Origin: Harmothoe impar
Lineage: Eukaryota > Annelida > Polychaeta > Phyllodocida > Polynoidae
DNA length: 64,000 bases
Direction: 5' to 3'
NCBI GenBank assembly: GCA_947462335.1
Contig: OX381721.1
Location: 13,467,910-13,531,909 of the forward strand
The stretch's first letter is position 1; the number at the start of each line of letters is the position of its first letter. Of this stretch, positions 56,101 through 64,000 are shown piece after piece. The notes beneath the pieces are model-generated. The model was not told the DNA's origin. It did not search any database and worked only from the letters and a program-made list of their open reading frames with translations. Made by a program: the position numbers and the translations under genes.

Positions 56101-59100
56101 ACAATTCCATTGGTTGTTATGGGTTGCCATGGCAACCAAACAACATATTATCTTACTTTAGGGCCTATTTTGGGCCCAAAACAGCGATTTTGGCCCCAAA
56201 ATGACCATTTTTGGGCATTCTCATGGGTTTTGGTTGTTTCCCTAACTTCCTGAGAGCTTAGTGGGCCTAGCAAGCTTAATATAGATGTCATTTGCTGCAG
56301 TTAGAGGTATGTTGGACATATTAAAGTCAGGCCCGATTTTTGTCCACGACCGATTGAAAAATTGTGTCAGAAACCCGGACATTTTGAGCAGATTTTTGTC
56401 GCTGCATGCCTGACCATGGCCTAGTTTAGCCCAAATTACTAAGAAAGTAGGGTTATTAGGCATATTTTGGGGTTTATTTATGACTTAGGGTATCAAATAG
56501 CTTCTATTTATGAAGGAATTATCTGGTAACCATGGCAACCAAAAAATCACTTTTACTGTTAAGGTGGTACCACCCTAAATCCGCCACTTCCGGGTAGAAT
56601 GGCCAAATAGTCCCTCAGAAAATTAATTATTTTTGGGAATTCGGACCTCAGGGTGGGGGTAAAAGTATTAAATGTATGCTTATTTGGGATCAGAGTAATC
56701 TGGAGGTGTTTGTTTATAGTCCAGGCTAAATATTTTATTGGTACCATGTAAACAGTGGAGGGTTATGGGGGTGAAACGGCCATATATAGTATTCATACAC
56801 TGCTTAGGTCTCATGGCACAAAATCAATGTCCTGGTTTCCATGGCGATTTATACTAAATCTAGGCTGACTTTTTTATTTTGGGCCTATTGTGTAATTTTC
56901 TCCATTTCAATAGCTAAAATATGGTATATTTGGCTTAGCTCTCAGGGAATTTTAAGTATTTCAAATATTAGACCCAAGGTGTGTGACGTTGATTTTTCCG
57001 AGGCCCGACTAGGCATTTAGGGTGGTACCACCTTAACAGTAGAGAAATTCTGACAAAAGTAGGCGAAAGAAGCTCAAATTTTAACCCGTTTCCCCCTTTT
57101 TCTGTCAACAATTGTTAATTGTTGGTGCAGTACACTGCTCATATTTGAATATAAACATCTAAAATTACATATTTTCATGGATTTGACCAAGGAATGTTCC
57201 AATTTTCTCAAAAAATTGACCTCAAAAGCAGGCGTCTGCTTCGATCGCCATCAATGGCGCCCGGAAAATATTTCCACGTCCTCACAAAATTTGACAAAAA
57301 ATGGGATTTTTTAGAGTCCACATAGCAGTTTTAGTATCAAATGTCGGGGTATTGTATCATGCAACAGGTTAAGCATCAAATATATGACAATTCCATTGGT
57401 TGTTATGGGTTGCCATGGCAACCAAACAACATATTATCTTACTTTAGGGCCTATTTTGGGCCCAAAACAGCGATTTTGGCCCCAAAATGACCATTTTTGG
57501 GCATTCTCATGGGTTTTGGTTGTTTCCCTAACTTCCTGAGAGCTTAGTGGGCCTAGCAAGCTTAATATAGATGTCATTTGCTGCAGTTAGAGGTATGTTG
57601 GACATATTAAAGTCAGGCCCGATTTTTGTCCACGACCGATTGAAAAATTGTGTCAGAAACCCGGACATTTTGAGCAGATTTTTGTCGCTGCATGCCTGAC
57701 CATGGCCTAGTTTAGCCCAAATTACTAAGAAAGTAGGGTTATTAGGCATATTTTGGGGTTTATTTATGACTTAGGGTATCAAATAGCTTCTATTTATGAA
57801 GGAATTATCTGGTAACCATGGCAACCAAAAAATCACTTTTACTGTTAAGGTGGTACCACCCTAAATCCGCCACTTCCGGGTAGAATGGCCAAATAGTCCC
57901 TCAGAAAATTAATTATTTTTGGGAATTCGGACCTCAGGGTGGGGGTAAAAGTATTAAATGTATGCTTATTTGGGATCAGAGTAATCTGGAGGTGTTTGTT
58001 TATAGTCCAGGCTAAATATTTTATTGGTACCATGTAAACAGTGGAGGGTTATGGGGGTGAAACGGCCATATATAGTATTCATACACTGCTTAGGTCTCAT
58101 GGCACAAAATCAATGTCCTGGTTTCCATGGCGATTTATACTAAATCTAGGCTGACTTTTTTATTTTGGGCCTATTGTGTAATTTTCTCCATTTCAATAGC
58201 TAAAATATGGTATATTTGGCTTAGCTCTCAGGGAATTTTAAGTATTTCAAATATTAGACCCAAGGTGTGTGACGTTGATTTTTCCGAGGCCCGACTAGGC
58301 ATTTAGGGTGGTACCACCTTAACAGTAGAGAAATTCTGACAAAAGTAGGCGAAAGAAGCTCAAATTTTAACCCGTTTCCCCCTTTTTCTGTCAACAATTG
58401 TTAATTGTTGGTGCAGTACACTGCTCATATTTGAATATAAACATCTAAAATTACATATTTTCATGGATTTGACCAAGGAATGTTCCAATTTTCTCAAAAA
58501 ATTGACCTCAAAAGCAGGCGTCTGCTTCGATCGCCATCAATGGCGCCCGGAAAATATTTCCACGTCCTCACAAAATTTGACAAAAAATGGGATTTTTTAG
58601 AGTCCACATAGCAGTTTTAGTATCAAATGTCGGGGTATTGTATCATGCAACAGGTTAAGCATCAAATATATGACAATTCCATTGGTTGTTATGGGTTGCC
58701 ATGGCAACCAAACAACATATTATCTTACTTTAGGGCCTATTTTGGGCCCAAAACAGCGATTTTGGCCCCAAAATGACCATTTTTGGGCATTCTCATGGGT
58801 TTTGGTTGTTTCCCTAACTTCCTGAGAGCTTAGTGGGCCTAGCAAGCTTAATATAGATGTCATTTGCTGCAGTTAGAGGTATGTTGGACATATTAAAGTC
58901 AGGCCCGATTTTTGTCCACGACCGATTGAAAAATTGTGTCAGAAACCCGGACATTTTGAGCAGATTTTTGTCGCTGCATGCCTGACCATGGCCTAGTTTA
59001 GCCCAAATTACTAAGAAAGTAGGGTTATTAGGCATATTTTGGGGTTTATTTATGACTTAGGGTATCAAATAGCTTCTATTTATGAAGGAATTATCTGGTA

Positions 59101-59130
59101 ACCATGGCAACCAAAAAATCACTTTTACTG

Positions 59131-59134
59131 TTAA
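59131..59134. other. Empty M site 3
   Basis: Same clean TTAA joint between H16 and H17. Confidence 0.9.
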
Positions 59135-62100
59135 CAGTAGAGAAATTCTGACAAAAGTAGGCGAAAGAAGCTCAAATTTTAACCCGTTTCCCCCTTTTTC
59201 TGTCAACAATTGTTAATTGTTGGTGCAGTACACTGCTCATATTTGAATATAAACATCTAAAATTACATATTTTCATGGATTTGACCAAGGAATGTTCCAA
59301 TTTTCTCAAAAAATTGACCTCAAAAGCAGGCGTCTGCTTCGATCGCCATCAATGGCGCCCGGAAAATATTTCCACGTCCTCACAAAATTTGACAAAAAAT
59401 GGGATTTTTTAGAGTCCACATAGCAGTTTTAGTATCAAATGTCGGGGTATTGTATCATGCAACAGGTTAAGCATCAAATATATGACAATTCCATTGGTTG
59501 TTATGGGTTGCCATGGCAACCAAACAACATATTATCTTACTTTAGGGCCTATTTTGGGCCCAAAACAGCGATTTTGGCCCCAAAATGACCATTTTTGGGC
59601 ATTCTCATGGGTTTTGGTTGTTTCCCTAACTTCCTGAGAGCTTAGTGGGCCTAGCAAGCTTAATATAGATGTCATTTGCTGCAGTTAGAGGTATGTTGGA
59701 CATATTAAAGTCAGGCCCGATTTTTGTCCACGACCGATTGAAAAATTGTGTCAGAAACCCGGACATTTTGAGCAGATTTTTGTCGCTGCATGCCTGACCA
59801 TGGCCTAGTTTAGCCCAAATTACTAAGAAAGTAGGGTTATTAGGCATATTTTGGGGTTTATTTATGACTTAGGGTATCAAATAGCTTCTATTTATGAAGG
59901 AATTATCTGGTAACCATGGCAACCAAAAAATCACTTTTACTGTTAAGGTGGTACCACCCTAAATCCGCCACTTCCGGGTAGAATGGCCAAATAGTCCCTC
60001 AGAAAATTAATTATTTTTGGGAATTCGGACCTCAGGGTGGGGGTAAAAGTATTAAATGTATGCTTATTTGGGATCAGAGTAATCTGGAGGTGTTTGTTTA
60101 TAGTCCAGGCTAAATATTTTATTGGTACCATGTAAACAGTGGAGGGTTATGGGGGTGAAACGGCCATATATAGTATTCATACACTGCTTAGGTCTCATGG
60201 CACAAAATCAATGTCCTGGTTTCCATGGCGATTTATACTAAATCTAGGCTGACTTTTTTATTTTGGGCCTATTGTGTAATTTTCTCCATTTCAATAGCTA
60301 AAATATGGTATATTTGGCTTAGCTCTCAGGGAATTTTAAGTATTTCAAATATTAGACCCAAGGTGTGTGACGTTGATTTTTCCGAGGCCCGACTAGGCAT
60401 TTAGGGTGGTACCACCTTAACAGTAGAGAAATTCTGACAAAAGTAGGCGAAAGAAGCTCAAATTTTAACCCGTTTCCCCCTTTTTCTGTCAACAATTGTT
60501 AATTGTTGGTGCAGTACACTGCTCATATTTGAATATAAACATCTAAAATTACATATTTTCATGGATTTGACCAAGGAATGTTCCAATTTTCTCAAAAAAT
60601 TGACCTCAAAAGCAGGCGTCTGCTTCGATCGCCATCAATGGCGCCCGGAAAATATTTCCACGTCCTCACAAAATTTGACAAAAAATGGGATTTTTTAGAG
60701 TCCACATAGCAGTTTTAGTATCAAATGTCGGGGTATTGTATCATGCAACAGGTTAAGCATCAAATATATGACAATTCCATTGGTTGTTATGGGTTGCCAT
60801 GGCAACCAAACAACATATTATCTTACTTTAGGGCCTATTTTGGGCCCAAAACAGCGATTTTGGCCCCAAAATGACCATTTTTGGGCATTCTCATGGGTTT
60901 TGGTTGTTTCCCTAACTTCCTGAGAGCTTAGTGGGCCTAGCAAGCTTAATATAGATGTCATTTGCTGCAGTTAGAGGTATGTTGGACATATTAAAGTCAG
61001 GCCCGATTTTTGTCCACGACCGATTGAAAAATTGTGTCAGAAACCCGGACATTTTGAGCAGATTTTTGTCGCTGCATGCCTGACCATGGCCTAGTTTAGC
61101 CCAAATTACTAAGAAAGTAGGGTTATTAGGCATATTTTGGGGTTTATTTATGACTTAGGGTATCAAATAGCTTCTATTTATGAAGGAATTATCTGGTAAC
61201 CATGGCAACCAAAAAATCACTTTTACTGTTAAGGTGGTACCACCCTAAATCCGCCACTTCCGGGTAGAATGGCCAAATAGTCCCTCAGAAAATTAATTAT
61301 TTTTGGGAATTCGGACCTCAGGGTGGGGGTAAAAGTATTAAATGTATGCTTATTTGGGATCAGAGTAATCTGGAGGTGTTTGTTTATAGTCCAGGCTAAA
61401 TATTTTATTGGTACCATGTAAACAGTGGAGGGTTATGGGGGTGAAACGGCCATATATAGTATTCATACACTGCTTAGGTCTCATGGCACAAAATCAATGT
61501 CCTGGTTTCCATGGCGATTTATACTAAATCTAGGCTGACTTTTTTATTTTGGGCCTATTGTGTAATTTTCTCCATTTCAATAGCTAAAATATGGTATATT
61601 TGGCTTAGCTCTCAGGGAATTTTAAGTATTTCAAATATTAGACCCAAGGTGTGTGACGTTGATTTTTCCGAGGCCCGACTAGGCATTTAGGGTGGTACCA
61701 CCTTAACAGTAGAGAAATTCTGACAAAAGTAGGCGAAAGAAGCTCAAATTTTAACCCGTTTCCCCCTTTTTCTGTCAACAATTGTTAATTGTTGGTGCAG
61801 TACACTGCTCATATTTGAATATAAACATCTAAAATTACATATTTTCATGGATTTGACCAAGGAATGTTCCAATTTTCTCAAAAAATTGACCTCAAAAGCA
61901 GGCGTCTGCTTCGATCGCCATCAATGGCGCCCGGAAAATATTTCCACGTCCTCACAAAATTTGACAAAAAATGGGATTTTTTAGAGTCCACATAGCAGTT
62001 TTAGTATCAAATGTCGGGGTATTGTATCATGCAACAGGTTAAGCATCAAATATATGACAATTCCATTGGTTGTTATGGGTTGCCATGGCAACCAAACAAC

Positions 62101-62514
62101 ATATTATCTTACTTTAGGGCCTATTTTGGGCCCAAAACAGCGATTTTGGCCCCAAAATGACCATTTTTGGGCATTCTCATGGGTTTTGGTTGTTTCCCTA
62201 ACTTCCTGAGAGCTTAGTGGGCCTAGCAAGCTTAATATAGATGTCATTTGCTGCAGTTAGAGGTATGTTGGACATATTAAAGTCAGGCCCGATTTTTGTC
62301 CACGACCGATTGAAAAATTGTGTCAGAAACCCGGACATTTTGAGCAGATTTTTGTCGCTGCATGCCTGACCATGGCCTAGTTTAGCCCAAATTACTAAGA
62401 AAGTAGGGTTATTAGGCATATTTTGGGGTTTATTTATGACTTAGGGTATCAAATAGCTTCTATTTATGAAGGAATTATCTGGTAACCATGGCAACCAAAA
62501 AATCACTTTTACTG

Positions 62515-62518
62515 TTAA
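62515..62518. other. Empty M site 4
   Basis: Same clean TTAA joint between H19 and H20. Confidence 0.9.
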
Positions 62519-63326
62519 CAGTAGAGAAATTCTGACAAAAGTAGGCGAAAGAAGCTCAAATTTTAACCCGTTTCCCCCTTTTTCTGTCAACAATTGTTAA
62601 TTGTTGGTGCAGTACACTGCTCATATTTGAATATAAACATCTAAAATTACATATTTTCATGGATTTGACCAAGGAATGTTCCAATTTTCTCAAAAAATTG
62701 ACCTCAAAAGCAGGCGTCTGCTTCGATCGCCATCAATGGCGCCCGGAAAATATTTCCACGTCCTCACAAAATTTGACAAAAAATGGGATTTTTTAGAGTC
62801 CACATAGCAGTTTTAGTATCAAATGTCGGGGTATTGTATCATGCAACAGGTTAAGCATCAAATATATGACAATTCCATTGGTTGTTATGGGTTGCCATGG
62901 CAACCAAACAACATATTATCTTACTTTAGGGCCTATTTTGGGCCCAAAACAGCGATTTTGGCCCCAAAATGACCATTTTTGGGCATTCTCATGGGTTTTG
63001 GTTGTTTCCCTAACTTCCTGAGAGCTTAGTGGGCCTAGCAAGCTTAATATAGATGTCATTTGCTGCAGTTAGAGGTATGTTGGACATATTAAAGTCAGGC
63101 CCGATTTTTGTCCACGACCGATTGAAAAATTGTGTCAGAAACCCGGACATTTTGAGCAGATTTTTGTCGCTGCATGCCTGACCATGGCCTAGTTTAGCCC
63201 AAATTACTAAGAAAGTAGGGTTATTAGGCATATTTTGGGGTTTATTTATGACTTAGGGTATCAAATAGCTTCTATTTATGAAGGAATTATCTGGTAACCA
63301 TGGCAACCAAAAAATCACTTTTACTG

Positions 63327-63334
63327 TTAATTAA
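63327..63334. other. Doubled target TTAATTAA left of the last M
   Basis: The joint H20-M reads ACTG-TTAATTAA-GGTGG, four bases longer than all other filled joints in the window. Confidence 0.9.
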
Positions 63335-64000
63335 GGTGGTACCACCCTAAATCCGCCACTTCCGGGTAGAATGGCCAAATAGTCCCTCAGAAAATTAATT
63401 ATTTTTGGGAATTCGGACCTCAGGGTGGGGGTAAAAGTATTAAATGTATGCTTATTTGGGATCAGAGTAATCTGGAGGTGTTTGTTTATAGTCCAGGCTA
63501 AATATTTTATTGGTACCATGTAAACAGTGGAGGGTTATGGGGGTGAAACGGCCATATATAGTATTCATACACTGCTTAGGTCTCATGGCACAAAATCAAT
63601 GTCCTGGTTTCCATGGCGATTTATACTAAATCTAGGCTGACTTTTTTATTTTGGGCCTATTGTGTAATTTTCTCCATTTCAATAGCTAAAATATGGTATA
63701 TTTGGCTTAGCTCTCAGGGAATTTTAAGTATTTCAAATATTAGACCCAAGGTGTGTGACGTTGATTTTTCCGAGGCCCGACTAGGCATTTAGGGTGGTAC
63801 CACCTTAACAGTAGAGAAATTCTGACAAAAGTAGGCGAAAGAAGCTCAAATTTTAACCCGTTTCCCCCTTTTTCTGTCAACAATTGTTAATTGTTGGTGC
63901 AGTACACTGCTCATATTTGAATATAAACATCTAAAATTACATATTTTCATGGATTTGACCAAGGAATGTTCCAATTTTCTCAAAAAATTGACCTCAAAAG

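Larger units (their letters stand above)
39507..64000. repeat. Homogeneous satellite of alternating H (808 bp) and M (470 bp) modules
   Basis: The array contains 20 complete H units plus a partial one at the window end, and 17 M elements. With TTAA joints the periods are 1286 bp (H+M) and 812 bp (H alone). Wherever I compared them, copies were identical by eye. The small reverse-strand ORFs of 62 and 73 codons recur with unchanged sequence in every copy and are not convincing genes. The array continues to the right of the window. Confidence 0.95.

Noticed and set aside
39374..63519. Recurring 62- and 73-codon reverse-strand ORFs
   Set aside because: They recur only because the satellite units are identical, and have no recognisable motif. 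The 62-codon one begins inside M and its start depends on one reading frame only.

Overview
The window looks like a piece of an animal nuclear genome. Genes have many GT-AG introns, there is a metazoan-style AATAAA polyadenylation signal, Penelope-type and MITE debris is abundant, and more than half of the sequence is tandem repeat. The recurrent TAGGCCTA-type words and the repeat spectrum make me think of a marine invertebrate, perhaps an echinoderm. That placement is a guess from composition, not a demonstrated fact.

Layout. Positions 1-3740 hold a decayed GC-rich element with a C2H2 zinc-finger reading frame that is frameshifted at a 13-C run. A frameshifted GIY-YIG (Penelope-like) fragment lies at 3770-4070. 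About 4080-7040 is featureless AT-rich DNA. From 7713 to 27834 (+ strand) I can assemble a 15-exon gene whose splice phases all agree. It would encode about 1752 residues: an AMSH/STAMBP-like JAMM (MPN+) deubiquitinase domain, an 18-residue proline-rich repeat, an unrecognised middle, cysteine clusters, and a C-terminal region resembling KDZ (Kyakuja-Dileera-Zisupton) transposases. An in-frame TAG directly behind exon 5 would, if that intron is retained, end the protein where ordinary AMSH proteins end. The locus could therefore make a stand-alone deubiquitinase, the fusion, or both. Intron 1 (8.75 kb) is filled by GC-rich MITEs and three blocks of a 16-bp satellite. Other introns carry TACCGTA-ended MITEs.

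Behind the gene come four unrelated satellites: a CCAAT-rich array (28.2-31.7 kb), two short arrays (31.7-32.75 kb), and a 49-bp array organised in three ~1.8-kb higher-order copies (32.8-38.1 kb). A perfect 30-bp hairpin at 38490-38552 and about 0.9 kb of unique DNA follow. A possible signal-peptide first exon lies at 38962-38998.

Positions 39507-64000 are one very homogeneous array that runs off the window. It alternates an 808-bp unit H with a 470-bp element M. M has perfect 18-bp terminal inverted repeats and sits exactly in TTAA sites. Sixteen of the 20 H-H junctions are filled by M and four are clean TTAA empty sites. This is the structure expected for a piggyBac-type MITE that inserted into, or excised from, a satellite. 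Each H unit also carries two perfect X-box (RFX-type) palindromes. The two most striking items are the JAMM-KDZ fusion gene and the occupied/empty MITE satellite.
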